From Pelomonas cellulosilytica (GTDB lineage Bacteria > Pseudomonadota > Gammaproteobacteria > Burkholderiales > Burkholderiaceae_C): a stretch of 64,000 bases of DNA. Shown here in pieces: positions 45,236 through 53,842 of this stretch. A program made the position numbers and the translations under genes. Every line of letters starts with the position of its first letter. The stretch's first letter is position 1. A model generated the notes under the pieces. That model had not been told where the DNA came from and did no database searches. It was given only the letters and a program-made list of their open reading frames with translations. The DNA lies in the NCBI RefSeq assembly GCF_021353265.1, contig NZ_JAJTWU010000002.1, forward strand, positions 124,001 through 188,000, in the 5' to 3' direction.

Positions 45236-45949
45236 ATGGCCACGCAAGACGACTTCGACCCGGCACGCGCCCTCGACGGCTGGCGGCCTCCTGCGCCCGC
45301 GCCGCTCGACCTGGAGCTGGGTCGACTGCTGGACGCCGGCCGCGCGACGCTGGACGATGCCAAGAAGGAGCGGCTGAAGGCGCGCGGCTACACGCTGGAC
45401 GACATCGAGGACGTCGAGCTGCCGGCGGTGGCCCCGCTGCCGCCAGTCGGTGAGCCGCCGCGCCTGAACCTGCCGGCGGCGCCTGTGCCGCGGTCGGCCC
45501 AGCTGCTGACGAGCTGGCAGCCGCAGGCCTGGACGGCCCTTGTGCGGCGCGTGCGCGGTGCGAGCGCCGAGGTGCTGCAGACCGCCAACGGCCCCATCGT
45601 CGAGAACCATGCACCGCAGTGGCTGTGCGCGCTGTGGCCGCCGCAGCGGCTGGACTCGCCGCTGCTGGGCCGCTGGCCGGAGCTGGCCACGCTCATGGGC
45701 GCAGAGACCGCCTGCGGCGCGCTGCACCAACTGCTGCCCCAGCTGCCGCCACGGGCACTGCTGTGGCCGGCGGAACTGGATGTGGACTGGGCGCTGATCG
45801 CGGACATCGTGTTGCACCAGGACGCGCGCCTGCGTCCGGCCCAGGCGCTGGCGCTGCGCGAGCTGGCCGAGGCCGAGCGCGGCAAGAGCTTCGCGCGCCT
45901 CAACGACGGCTACGCGCTGCGCGACCGCGTCGCGAGGCGGCGCGCGTGA
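45236..45949 (+). CDS. Hypothetical protein
   Basis: 237 residues with no recognised domain. There is a short N-terminal region with an Asp/Pro-rich segment, a KKERLKARGYTLDDIEDVEL helix, and a C-terminal Leu/Ala-rich helical part ending in basic residues. No signal peptide or membrane helix. It is translationally coupled to the downstream crotonase (GTGA overlap), so the pair is probably functionally linked. Confidence 0.72.
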   Translation: MATQDDFDPARALDGWRPPAPAPLDLELGRLLDAGRATLDDAKKERLKARGYTLDDIEDVELPAVAPLPPVGEPPRLNLPAAPVPRSAQLLTSWQPQAWTALVRRVRGASAEVLQTANGPIVENHAPQWLCALWPPQRLDSPLLGRWPELATLMGAETACGALHQLLPQLPPRALLWPAELDVDWALIADIVLHQDARLRPAQALALRELAEAERGKSFARLNDGYALRDRVARRRA

Positions 45950-46704
45950 ACGGCCAGCCGCCGCTGCTGCAGATCGACGCCGGCGTGGCCCGTATCACGC
46001 TGCGCCGTCCGCGCCAGGCCAACCGGCTCGCGGTCGAGGACCTGGGCACGCTGCAGGACTTCATTGCTGACGTCAACGCGAACGCCGCCGTGCGTGTGCT
46101 GGTGCTGGCCGGCGAGGGCCGGCATTTCTGCAGCGGCTTCGACCTCGGTGCGCTGGGCCGCATCGACGCCGGAGCGCGCTTCGGCGAGCTGGCCGATGCG
46201 CTGGAGGTCGCGCGGCCCATCACCATCGCCCGGTTGCACGGCGGTGCGTATGGCGGCGCGGCCGACCTGGCGCTGGCCTGCGATTTCCGCCTGGGCGCAC
46301 CGGCGGTGGACATGTTCGTGCCGGCCGCGCGCATCGGGCTGCATTTCTACGGCGGCGGCCTGCGCCGCTTCGTCAACCGGCTGGGCCTGACCATCGCCAG
46401 GCAGGTGCTGCTGGCGGGCCGCACGCTGGATGCCGACGCGCTGCTGCGCTGCGGCTACCTGGACCAGTTGCTGCCCGACGTCGAGGCGCTGGACTCCGCC
46501 GTCGCCGCGCTGACGGCGGAGTTGCTGGCCATGGCGCCGCTGGCGCTGCTGCCGATGAAGCAGCACCTCAACGCCATCGCCGCGGGCCGATTGGACACCG
46601 ACCGGCTTGCCGAGGACATCGTGCGGGCGCGCGACTCGGCCGATCTGGCCGAGGGCCAGGCGGCCTGGGCCGGCAAGAGACCGGCTCGTTTTGAGGGGTG
46701 TTGA
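45946..46704 (+). CDS. Enoyl-CoA hydratase/isomerase (crotonase) family protein, atypical active site
   Basis: 252 residues starting at GTG 45946. The crotonase fold is clear: CSGFDLGAL near the oxyanion hole, then GGAYGGAADLALACDF. In standard hydratases the equivalent segment has a catalytic Glu (GGG-x-ELALACD); here it is Asp, and the second catalytic Glu is not evident in PAARIGLHFY. Hydratase activity is therefore doubtful. It could be an isomerase, dehalogenase-like or another CoA-ester enzyme. No other beta-oxidation genes are near. Confidence 0.86.
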   Translation: MNGQPPLLQIDAGVARITLRRPRQANRLAVEDLGTLQDFIADVNANAAVRVLVLAGEGRHFCSGFDLGALGRIDAGARFGELADALEVARPITIARLHGGAYGGAADLALACDFRLGAPAVDMFVPAARIGLHFYGGGLRRFVNRLGLTIARQVLLAGRTLDADALLRCGYLDQLLPDVEALDSAVAALTAELLAMAPLALLPMKQHLNAIAAGRLDTDRLAEDIVRARDSADLAEGQAAWAGKRPARFEGC

Positions 46705-46800
46705 AAGTCCTAAGGCGGGCACGGCGCGCATCGTGGAAAATACGGTGCCTGCGCCTTTGCCTGGCGCCTCCCTCTCACAACTCTCTTCGACAGGACCAGC

Positions 46801-47037
46801 GTGGCCAAAGAATCCACCAAGACGACCATCGAAGCAGACGGTCTGCGCTACCGCTCCAAAGCCCCGGGTTCGCCGTTCGCGGCCACCTCTTCGTTCGGAG
46901 CCGCAACCATGTCCTGCTTCCTCTGCGGCAAGCATCGCCCGCGTGCGATGCTGAAGTCCAAGAAGCTGCTGGGCAAGTCTCAGCCCGTGTGCTCGCCGTC
47001 CTGCAAGGAGCTGGACGCGCAGATTGCCGCGAAATAG
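46801..47037 (+). CDS. Small zinc-ribbon-like protein, conserved hypothetical
   Basis: 78 residues from a GTG start with AGGA 6 bases upstream. The C-terminal half has two cysteine pairs, CFLC and CSPSC, about 30 residues apart, separated by a basic KKLLGKSQ stretch. This pattern suggests a zinc ribbon binding nucleic acid or protein. The function is unknown. It is preceded by a 96-base gap after the crotonase gene and followed directly by a region of hairpins. Confidence 0.72.
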   Translation: MAKESTKTTIEADGLRYRSKAPGSPFAATSSFGAATMSCFLCGKHRPRAMLKSKKLLGKSQPVCSPSCKELDAQIAAK

Positions 47038-47251
47038 TCAGCGCCTCATCCAGTCGTGCACCGCTGAACGTGGGCAGGCCTGACCGGTCTTGCAGACTGT
47101 GCCGCAGCCCTTCGGCAGGCACGTCGAGCCCACCGGGGCCAACGTATCCGGCCTAGGTCCCTTAGGGGACGGCGATGCAAGCGGGGCGTGCCCCACTTGC
47201 ACGCCGCCAGACACACCGCCAGACGGGCCGGCCCGCGGAAAGCCCTGAGCC
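47038..47251. other. Gap with two hairpins before rsmE
   Basis: 214 bases between the zinc-ribbon gene and rsmE. GTCCC/GGGAC (47157-47161 and 47166-47170) and TGCAAG-C-GGGG/CCCC-A-CTTGCA (47176-47201) form two adjacent hairpins; no T-run follows. On the minus strand a 78-codon frame (47274-47038) ends in a Cys-rich tail, but its codon use is less biased than real neighbours. Confidence 0.45.
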
Positions 47252-47968
47252 TTGCCTCGATTCTTCGTCGACATCCCGCTCACCTCGCCTGGCGAGGTGT
47301 CGCTGTCGCCTGGCGCCGCGCGCCATGTGCAGGTGCTGCGGCTGCAGCCGGGGGATGCGCTGACGCTGTTCGACGGCAGCGGGCTGGAATGGCAGGCCGT
47401 CGTCACGGCGATGGGGCGCAGCGAGGTGCGCGTGAACCTCGTCGCGGCGACGCAGCCGCGGCGTGAACTCGACCGTGCGGTGACGCTGGCCGTCGTCATG
47501 CCGGCCAATGACCGCATGGATTTCATCGTCGAGAAGGCGACCGAGCTGGGCGCCGCCGTGCTGCAGCCGCTGGTGGCCGAGCGCTCGGTGCTGCGGCTGG
47601 CCGGCGAGCGGGCCGACAAGAAGCGTGCGCACTGGCAGGGCGTCGCCATCGCCGCGGCCGAACAGAGCGGGCGGACGGTGCCGCTGCGGGTGGAACCTGT
47701 GCTGCCGCTGTCCGCCTGGCTGGCCGCGCTGCCGGCGCCGGCTGCCGATGAATGGCGCGGTGTGCTGAGTCCGCGTGCCGTTGCGCCGCTTGCGCCCATC
47801 GCTGCAGCCCGGGCGTCGTTTCTCAGCGGGCCGGAGGGCGGGCTCAGCGACGCCGAGGAAGACGCCGCGCGCGCCCGTGGCTTTGCGGCCGTCACGCTCG
47901 GGCCGCGCATCCTGCGCGCCGACACGGCGCCGCTGGCCGTGCTGGCCTGGCTGGCGCTGGGGGCCTAG
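47252..47968 (+). CDS. rsmE: 16S rRNA (uracil-1498-N3)-methyltransferase RsmE
   Basis: 238 residues starting at a TTG (47252). It methylates N3 of U1498 in 16S rRNA with SAM. The N-terminus PRFFVD is the RsmE signature, and the PUA-like domain is followed by the SPOUT fold: EKATELGAA near residue 90, and the deep-trefoil knot with SGPEGGLS and LGPRILRADTAPLAVLA at the C-terminus. It ends with a TAG overlapping the convergent THUMP methyltransferase stop. Confidence 0.95.
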   Translation: MPRFFVDIPLTSPGEVSLSPGAARHVQVLRLQPGDALTLFDGSGLEWQAVVTAMGRSEVRVNLVAATQPRRELDRAVTLAVVMPANDRMDFIVEKATELGAAVLQPLVAERSVLRLAGERADKKRAHWQGVAIAAAEQSGRTVPLRVEPVLPLSAWLAALPAPAADEWRGVLSPRAVAPLAPIAAARASFLSGPEGGLSDAEEDAARARGFAAVTLGPRILRADTAPLAVLAWLALGA

Positions 47969-49245
47969 CTCGCGGCGGGCTCGTCGGCGGGCTTGCGCGC
48001 CGAGCCCTTGACGAGGTCGAAGCGGAACAGCCGGCATTCAATCGGGCCGTTCCACATCGGCACGCGGCGGGATTCCTTCAGGCGCATCTTGCCGGGCAGC
48101 TTCATGTCGGGACTCAGCATCCAGGCGGTCCAGCCGGCGGCGTTCTCGGTGTACTGCCGCTTCCAGTGCGCGGCCAGGCGCGGGAAGAAGTCATCGCCGC
48201 CGTCACGGGCCTCGCTGCCGCCGGCGTCCCGCGTCATGGCCGCCTTGCCACGCACCTCGATGCGCTCACCATAGGGCGGATTCATGACGATGCTGCCGGG
48301 CATGCCGTCCGGCAGCTGCGGTGCAGGACGCTCCAGCGCATCACCGCCGTTGAATTGGATATAGGCCGCCACGCCGGCGCGTTCGGCATTGCGGCGCGCG
48401 AAGTCGACCATGCGGAAGGCCACGTCGCTGGCGTAGATGGGCACGGCCGGCGGGTGGATGCGGGCGCGGGCGGCCTGCGTCATCTCGCCCCACGCCTGCT
48501 TCATGGCGCCGGTGGAGAAGGGCAACTGCCGCTCGAAGGCGAAGCGGCGCTGCAGGCCAGGCGCGGCATCGCAGGCGATCAGCGCGGCTTCGATCGGGAT
48601 GGTGCCGGAGCCGCAGCACGGGTCGTGCAGCGCGCCGCCTTGCTCGGCAGTACCGCGCCAGCCGGCGGCAGCGAGCATCGCCGCGGCCAGCGTTTCCTTC
48701 AGCGGCGCATCACCCTTGTCGATGCGCCAGCCGCGCTTGAACAGCGGTTCGCCGGAGGTGTCGACATACAGCGCCGCGCGTTCGGGCCCGACGTGCAGCA
48801 CGACGGGCAGGTCGGGCCGCTGCGTATCGACGCTGGGCCGCTCGCCGGTGCGCTCGCGGAGCTGGTCGCAGATGGCGTCCTTGATGCGCAGCGCGGCAAA
48901 GTTCAGGCTCTTCAGCGGCGAGCGCTGCGCCGTCGTGTCGACGCGCAAGGTGTGCTGGGGCGTCAGCCAGTCGCGCCAGTCGACGCGGCGGGCCAGCGCA
49001 TAGAGGTCTTCCTCGTGGCGGTAAGGGCCTTCGATGATCTCGACCAGCACGCGCTGCGCCAGCCGGCTTTCGAGGTTGATGCGCATGGCGTCCTCGGCCG
49101 TGCCGAGCAGGCCGCAACCGCCGCGCAGCGCCTGCACCTTGCTGCGCACGCCGGGCGGCAGGAAGCGTTTGAGCTCCTCCTCCAGCAGCGGTTCGACGCC
49201 ACCGGGGCAGGACACGAAAAGGGACAACTTGATTGGCAGGCTCAC
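47965..49245 (-). CDS. THUMP-domain SAM-dependent RNA methyltransferase (RlmL-N-terminal type)
   Basis: 426 residues from a GTG at 49245. It has an N-terminal THUMP domain (about residues 60-170) and a class I methyltransferase domain, with the SAM-binding DPCCGSGTIPIEAA near residue 208 and the catalytic NPPYGER near 318. It matches the first half of E. coli RlmKL, which makes N2-methylguanosine at G2445 of 23S rRNA. The second (RlmK) half is absent, so only the RlmL-like activity is expected. It is divergent from the esterase pair. Confidence 0.88.
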   Translation of the reverse strand: MSLPIKLSLFVSCPGGVEPLLEEELKRFLPPGVRSKVQALRGGCGLLGTAEDAMRINLESRLAQRVLVEIIEGPYRHEEDLYALARRVDWRDWLTPQHTLRVDTTAQRSPLKSLNFAALRIKDAICDQLRERTGERPSVDTQRPDLPVVLHVGPERAALYVDTSGEPLFKRGWRIDKGDAPLKETLAAAMLAAAGWRGTAEQGGALHDPCCGSGTIPIEAALIACDAAPGLQRRFAFERQLPFSTGAMKQAWGEMTQAARARIHPPAVPIYASDVAFRMVDFARRNAERAGVAAYIQFNGGDALERPAPQLPDGMPGSIVMNPPYGERIEVRGKAAMTRDAGGSEARDGGDDFFPRLAAHWKRQYTENAAGWTAWMLSPDMKLPGKMRLKESRRVPMWNGPIECRLFRFDLVKGSARKPADEPAAS

Positions 49246-49302
49246 GACGTGGATTGTCGCCGCCTCTAAACTGGACAGCGGTATCCACTGCCCGAGGCCG
49301 CC

Positions 49303-50169
49303 ATGAAGCGAATCGCCCTGACCCTGGCATTCCTGTGCTCGATCCCGCCCGTGAGTGCCGACACGCCGCCGGCCTTCCCGCTCCACACGACGCCCAGCAC
49401 GCAGTTGCGCGTGCTGCCCAAGAGTGCCGACGGCCGCAGCTACCAACTGCACGTGCACCTGCCGGCATCGTTCGGCAGCGAGCCCAAGCGGCGCTACCCG
49501 GTGCTGTTCGTCACCGACGGCTACTGGGATTTCGCGACCGTCGTCGCCTCGTACAACAACCTCGCCTACGACAAGGTCGTGCCGGAGTTCATCACGGTGG
49601 GCCTGGGCTATGCCGGCACCGGGCTGGACTACGGCAGGCTGCGCACATGGGACCTGTCGCCTGTGCCGCTGAGCCCGGGCGACGGCGACTCCGGCCACGC
49701 CGACAAGTTCCTCGCCGTGCTGGAGCGGGACATCATTCCGTTCGTCGAGCGTGAGTACCGCGCCGACCCGGCGCACCGCGCGCTGGCCGGCAGTTCGCTC
49801 GGCGGGCTGTTCACGCTGTACGCGATGTACGCCCGACCGGGGCTGTTCGAGGGCTACATCGCCGCGAGCCCCGCTGTCGTTGCCGGCAACGACTGGCTGA
49901 TCACGCAGGCCAAGGCATTTGCCGAGGCCGGCAAGCCGATCAAGGCGCGCCTCTACGTCACTGGCGCCGAGTACGAATGGCCGGGCTTCCTCGCCGGCAT
50001 CAAGCGATACCAGGCGCTGCTGCCCGAACTCAAGCATCCGCAGCTTGTCTTCCAGAACCGCATCATCGACGGCGAACGCCACGCCGGCACCAAGGCCGAG
50101 AGCTACACGCGCGGCATGCGCTACGTCTTCGAGCCACTGGCACCGGAGACCGGTCCGTCGAAGGACTGA
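49303..50169 (+). CDS. Esterase D-like alpha/beta hydrolase, exported (copy 1)
   Basis: 288 residues with a signal peptide (about residues 1-19). It belongs to the esterase family PF00756 (IroE/Fes-like, esterase D). The nucleophile elbow is AGSSLGGLFTLY, with Asp and His partners probably in the GERHAG region. Siderophore esterases and related hydrolases share this fold; the substrate is unknown. It is a tandem paralogue of the next gene, with the same landmarks in the same order (VLFVTDGYWDF, AGSSLGG, RIIDGERH). Confidence 0.85.
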   Translation: MKRIALTLAFLCSIPPVSADTPPAFPLHTTPSTQLRVLPKSADGRSYQLHVHLPASFGSEPKRRYPVLFVTDGYWDFATVVASYNNLAYDKVVPEFITVGLGYAGTGLDYGRLRTWDLSPVPLSPGDGDSGHADKFLAVLERDIIPFVEREYRADPAHRALAGSSLGGLFTLYAMYARPGLFEGYIAASPAVVAGNDWLITQAKAFAEAGKPIKARLYVTGAEYEWPGFLAGIKRYQALLPELKHPQLVFQNRIIDGERHAGTKAESYTRGMRYVFEPLAPETGPSKD

Positions 50170-50176
50170 CCCCGCC

Positions 50177-51040
50177 ATGAAGCGACTCGCCCTGTCGCTG
50201 GCTCTCGCGTTGGGCGCGCTGCCGGCGCTGGCCGCCCCCGCGCCCGTCTATCCGCCGCACGTCGTGCCACGCACGCAGCTGCGCGTGCTGCCCCCGACGC
50301 CCGAGGGCCGGCACTACCAGTTGCACGTGCACCTGCCGGCGTCCTTTGCGAGGGAGCCGCAGCGGCGCTACCCGGTGCTCTATGTCACCGACGGCTACTG
50401 GGACTTCACGACCTTCATCAACGCCTATAACAGCAAGGTCGCGGACCGCGTCGTGCCCGAGTTCATCATCGTGGGCCTGGGCTACGCTGGCGACAACCCC
50501 GACTACGACATGTTGCGCCGCTGGGACCTGCCGCCGATGAAGCTGCCGCAACCCGGCGACACGGGCCATGCCGACAAGTTCCTCGCGACGCTGGAGCACG
50601 AGATCATCCCGCTCGTCGAGCGCGACTACCGCGCCGACCCAGCCCACCGCGTGCTGGCTGGCAGCTCACTGGGCGGCCTGTTCACGCTGTACGCGATGTA
50701 CACGAAACCGGCGCTGTTCCAGGGCTACATCGCCGCCAGCCCGGCCGTGAACGTCGCCGACGACTGGATCATCCGGCAGGCCAGGGCCTATGCCGCGACA
50801 GGCAAGCCGATCCCGGCGCGTCTGTACGTGACCGGTGCCGAGCTGGAATGGCCCGCCTACCTCGCCGGTATCCAGCGCTACATGGCGTTGCTGCCTGAGC
50901 TGAATCATCCGGGCCTCGTGTTCGAGAGTCGCATCATCGACGGCGAGCGCCACAGCGGCACGAAGCCGGAAAGCTACGCGCGCGGCATGAAGTTCGTCTT
51001 CGCGCCCTTGGCGCCGGAGACCGGGCCGCAGAAAGACTAG
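50177..51040 (+). CDS. Esterase D-like alpha/beta hydrolase, exported (copy 2)
   Basis: 287 residues with a signal peptide (about residues 1-19). Highly similar in order and motifs to the preceding gene (VLYVTDGYWDF, AGSSLGG, RIIDGERHSGTK), so a tandem duplication is clear. Seven bases separate the two genes, and they are surely co-transcribed. The stop overlaps the TAG of the convergent 170-residue gene. The differences between copies suggest slightly different substrates. Confidence 0.86.
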   Translation: MKRLALSLALALGALPALAAPAPVYPPHVVPRTQLRVLPPTPEGRHYQLHVHLPASFAREPQRRYPVLYVTDGYWDFTTFINAYNSKVADRVVPEFIIVGLGYAGDNPDYDMLRRWDLPPMKLPQPGDTGHADKFLATLEHEIIPLVERDYRADPAHRVLAGSSLGGLFTLYAMYTKPALFQGYIAASPAVNVADDWIIRQARAYAATGKPIPARLYVTGAELEWPAYLAGIQRYMALLPELNHPGLVFESRIIDGERHSGTKPESYARGMKFVFAPLAPETGPQKD

Positions 51041-51549
51041 CGCACCCGCGCCACCTTGACCTGGAAGCCCACGCCCTCGATCTCCAGGTAGAACGCGCCC
51101 AGCATGCCGCGGTGCACGATGACCTTGGGGTCCTGCAGGTCGTAGTAGGCGCTGCTGCCATCGACCACGCGCCAGACCTGGCCGTTCTCCAGCTCGATGC
51201 GCGTGTTCGGCCCCCAGCCCTGGAACTTGCCGACGATGCGGCTGTCGATCTGCTTCAGCTCGGGCGCGGCGGCCGTGGGCTTGACGGATTCCTGGCCGAA
51301 CTTGGCGACGGGGTCGGCCGGTGCGGCCGGCGGTACCGCCACGGCGGCAATGGGCGCGGCGGCCTGCGCGGCGACCGGGCCGATGGGCGGCGTGGCCGGT
51401 AGCGGCAGCGCGTCGTAGCAGGCCAGGCGCTTCGTCGCGTCGGCGAGCTGCCGGCAGACCTGCAGGTCTGCCACGGCCGGCTGCGCGTGAGCGGCGGAGA
51501 CGGCGGCCAGCGCCGTCAGTGCAAAAGCCAGGGGACGCCATCTCGACAT
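51037..51549 (-). CDS. Conserved hypothetical exported protein
   Basis: 170 residues with a signal peptide (about residues 1-22). The N-terminal part has CRQLADATKRLACYDAL, a pattern also found in small exported proteins of unknown role and in some type VI secretion accessory proteins. A Pro/Ala-rich linker follows, then a C-terminal domain with NGQVWRVVDGSSAYYD and IEGVGFQVKVARVR. The ATG at 51549 is chosen by the signal peptide. It follows rpoN by 8 bases on the same strand, so it probably rides on that operon. Confidence 0.7.
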   Translation of the reverse strand: MSRWRPLAFALTALAAVSAAHAQPAVADLQVCRQLADATKRLACYDALPLPATPPIGPVAAQAAAPIAAVAVPPAAPADPVAKFGQESVKPTAAAPELKQIDSRIVGKFQGWGPNTRIELENGQVWRVVDGSSAYYDLQDPKVIVHRGMLGAFYLEIEGVGFQVKVARVR

Positions 51550-51557
51550 GGAAACTC

Positions 51558-53063
51558 CTACAGCGCCTTGCGCAGGTTGGCGGGCGCGATCTTCATCGCC
51601 TCGCGGTACTTGGCCACCGTGCGCCGCGCGCACTGGATGCCTTGCTCCTCCAGCATGGCCGCGAGCGCGCTGTCGGACAACGGTTTCTTCGTATCCTCGG
51701 CGGCGACGAACTGCTTGATCAGCGCGCGCACCGCCGTGCTGGAGGCCTCGCCGCCTGCTTCCGTCGACAGGCCGGAGCCGAAGAAGTACTTCAGCTCGAA
51801 GGTGCCCCAAGGCGTGGCCATGTACTTGGCGGTTGTCACGCGGGAGATGGTTGACTCGTGTAGCCCCAGTTCGTCGGCGATCTCGCGCAGCACCAGCGGC
51901 TTCATTGCCAGCTCGCCATGCGTGAAGAAGCCGCGCTGGCGCTCCACGATGGCCTGGCTGACGCGCAGGATGGTGTCGAAGCGCTGCTGGATGTTCTTGA
52001 TGAACCAGCGCGCCTCTTGCAGCTGGCCGCCCAGCGGCGAATTGCTGATGCCGCCGCGCGTCGCGCGCAGCGCGTTGGCATACAGCTCGTTGATGCGCAG
52101 CTTGGGCGCCACCTCGGGGTTGAGCATGACGCGGAACTCGCGCCCGCTCTTGCGCACGATGACGTCCGGCACGATGGCGGCCGCGGCGGCGCCGGTGAAC
52201 CGGCGGCCGGGCTTGGGCTCCAGCTGCGTGATCATCAGCTGCGCCTCGCGCAGCAGCACCTCGTCTGCGCCGGTCTCGGCCATCAGCCGGCGCACGTCGC
52301 GGCGGGCCAGCAGTTCCAGGTGGCCGTTGCAGATGTGGATGGCGGTGGCCTGGGCGGGGCAGGCGATGCCAGCACGCAGCTGCAGCGTCAGGCATTCGGA
52401 CAGGTTGCGCGCGCCGATGCCGGCCGGGTCAAGGCTCTGCAGCAATCGCAGCGCGATGCGCAGGCGGTCCGCCAGATCCTCGCGCGCCTCCTCGTCGGCG
52501 TCGTCGCCCGCCAGCGCGGCAGCCAGCTCCTCCAGCGAGTCCTCCAGGTAGCCGTCCTCGTTGAGCGACTCGATGAGCACGTGCATGGCCGCCCGGTCTT
52601 CCGGGGACAGGCTCATGCCGGCCAGCTGCTGGGCGAGGTGTTCGGCCAGCGTCGTTTCGGCCGACTCCTGACTCTCGCGCTCGCCGTCGTCGTCGCCGCT
52701 GGCAGGACTGTTGCTGGGCAGCTCGCGGATGCCGTCGAAGTCGTCCCGCTCGGTGCCGTTCTCCCAATCCTCGCGCTCGGTGCCGCCGAAGTCGTCGCCG
52801 CTGAGCTCGGGCGCCTCGCTGCTGCTGCCGCCGTCGGTGTCGACACCGCTGTCTCCAGATGACTCGGCGGGCGCATTGGCGGCCAGTTCCGGCGTGCTGA
52901 CGGTGAACTCCTCCTCCGTCTCCAGCAGCGGATTGCTGGCCAGCATCTGCTCGACTTCCTGGTGCAGCTCCAGCGTGGAGAGCTGGAGCAGCCGGATGGA
53001 TTGCTGAAGTTGTGGCGTCAGCGCGAGGTGCTGACTGAGGCGGACTTGGAGGGTTTGTTTCAT
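51558..53063 (-). CDS. rpoN: RNA polymerase sigma-54 factor
   Basis: 501 residues. The N-terminal region I is Gln/Leu-rich (SQHLALTPQLQQSIRLLQLST), an acidic region II follows with long Asp/Glu stretches, and the C-terminal RpoN box ARRTVAKYRE is at residues 479-488. The factor directs transcription from -24/-12 promoters with enhancer proteins, for nitrogen and other regulons. It stands in the standard lptA-lptB-rpoN order. The usual following gene hpf is not present; a small exported protein follows instead. Confidence 0.97.
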   Translation of the reverse strand: MKQTLQVRLSQHLALTPQLQQSIRLLQLSTLELHQEVEQMLASNPLLETEEEFTVSTPELAANAPAESSGDSGVDTDGGSSSEAPELSGDDFGGTEREDWENGTERDDFDGIRELPSNSPASGDDDGERESQESAETTLAEHLAQQLAGMSLSPEDRAAMHVLIESLNEDGYLEDSLEELAAALAGDDADEEAREDLADRLRIALRLLQSLDPAGIGARNLSECLTLQLRAGIACPAQATAIHICNGHLELLARRDVRRLMAETGADEVLLREAQLMITQLEPKPGRRFTGAAAAAIVPDVIVRKSGREFRVMLNPEVAPKLRINELYANALRATRGGISNSPLGGQLQEARWFIKNIQQRFDTILRVSQAIVERQRGFFTHGELAMKPLVLREIADELGLHESTISRVTTAKYMATPWGTFELKYFFGSGLSTEAGGEASSTAVRALIKQFVAAEDTKKPLSDSALAAMLEEQGIQCARRTVAKYREAMKIAPANLRKAL

Positions 53064-53077
53064 GTCCGTCCCTGCCC

Positions 53078-53842
53078 CTACATCCGGAAGTGTTCGCCGA
53101 GGTAGACCTTGCGCACGTCCGCGTTCGCAACGATCTCGTCCGGCGTGCCCTCGGCGAGCACGGCACCCTCGCTGATGATGTAGGCGCGGTCGCAGATGCC
53201 CAGCGTCTCGCGGACGTTGTGGTCTGTGATCAGCACGCCGATGCCGCGGCTCTTCAGGAAGCCGATGATGCGCTGGATCTCCAGCACGGCGATCGGGTCG
53301 ACGCCGGCGAAGGGCTCGTCCAGCAGGATGAAGCGCGGCTGCGTGGCCAGCGCACGGGCGATCTCGACGCGCCGCCGCTCGCCGCCGGACAGCGCCGGCG
53401 CCGGGCTGTCGCGCAGGCCTTCGATGGACAGGTCGTGCAGCAGGCCGTTCAGCAGTTCGTCGATGCGGGCGTTGGGCAGCGGCTTGCCGCGGTCGTCCTG
53501 CTGCAACTCCAGCACGGCGCGGATGTTCTGCGCTACGGTGAGCTTGCGGAAGATCGACGCCTCCTGCGGCAGGTAGCTCAGCCCCAGCCTCGCGCGCTGG
53601 TGGATTGGCAGGCGCTGCACCTCAGCGCCGTCGATGCGGATGACGCCGGCGTCGGACCGCACGAGGCCCACGATCATGTAGAAGCTGGTCGTCTTGCCGG
53701 CGCCGTTGGGGCCCAGCAGGCCGACGACCTCGCCGCAGTCCACGCGCACGTGCACATCCTTGACGACCTTGCGGACGCCATAGGTCTTGGCCAGGCCCTC
53801 GGCCTCGAGACGGCTGCCGCAGGCAGGGGTGGCGCTCGTCAT
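53078..53842 (-). CDS. lptB: LPS export ABC transporter ATP-binding protein LptB
   Basis: 254 residues. The Walker A motif GPNGAGKTT is at residues 44-52, the signature [16 protein letters not shown] in the second half, and Walker [15 protein letters not shown] follows. LptB powers extraction of lipopolysaccharide from the inner membrane with LptF/G/C. It starts in an ATGA overlap with lptA and is followed by rpoN 14 bases later. Confidence 0.96.
   Translation of the reverse strand: MTSATPACGSRLEAEGLAKTYGVRKVVKDVHVRVDCGEVVGLLGPNGAGKTTSFYMIVGLVRSDAGVIRIDGAEVQRLPIHQRARLGLSYLPQEASIFRKLTVAQNIRAVLELQQDDRGKPLPNARIDELLNGLLHDLSIEGLRDSPAPALSGGERRRVEIARALATQPRFILLDEPFAGVDPIAVLEIQRIIGFLKSRGIGVLITDHNVRETLGICDRAYIISEGAVLAEGTPDEIVANADVRKVYLGEHFRM

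Noticed and set aside
47965-50178. A 737-codon minus-strand frame extending the THUMP methyltransferase.
   Set aside because: The extension is opposite the first esterase gene. Methyltransferase homology begins near the GTG at 49245.
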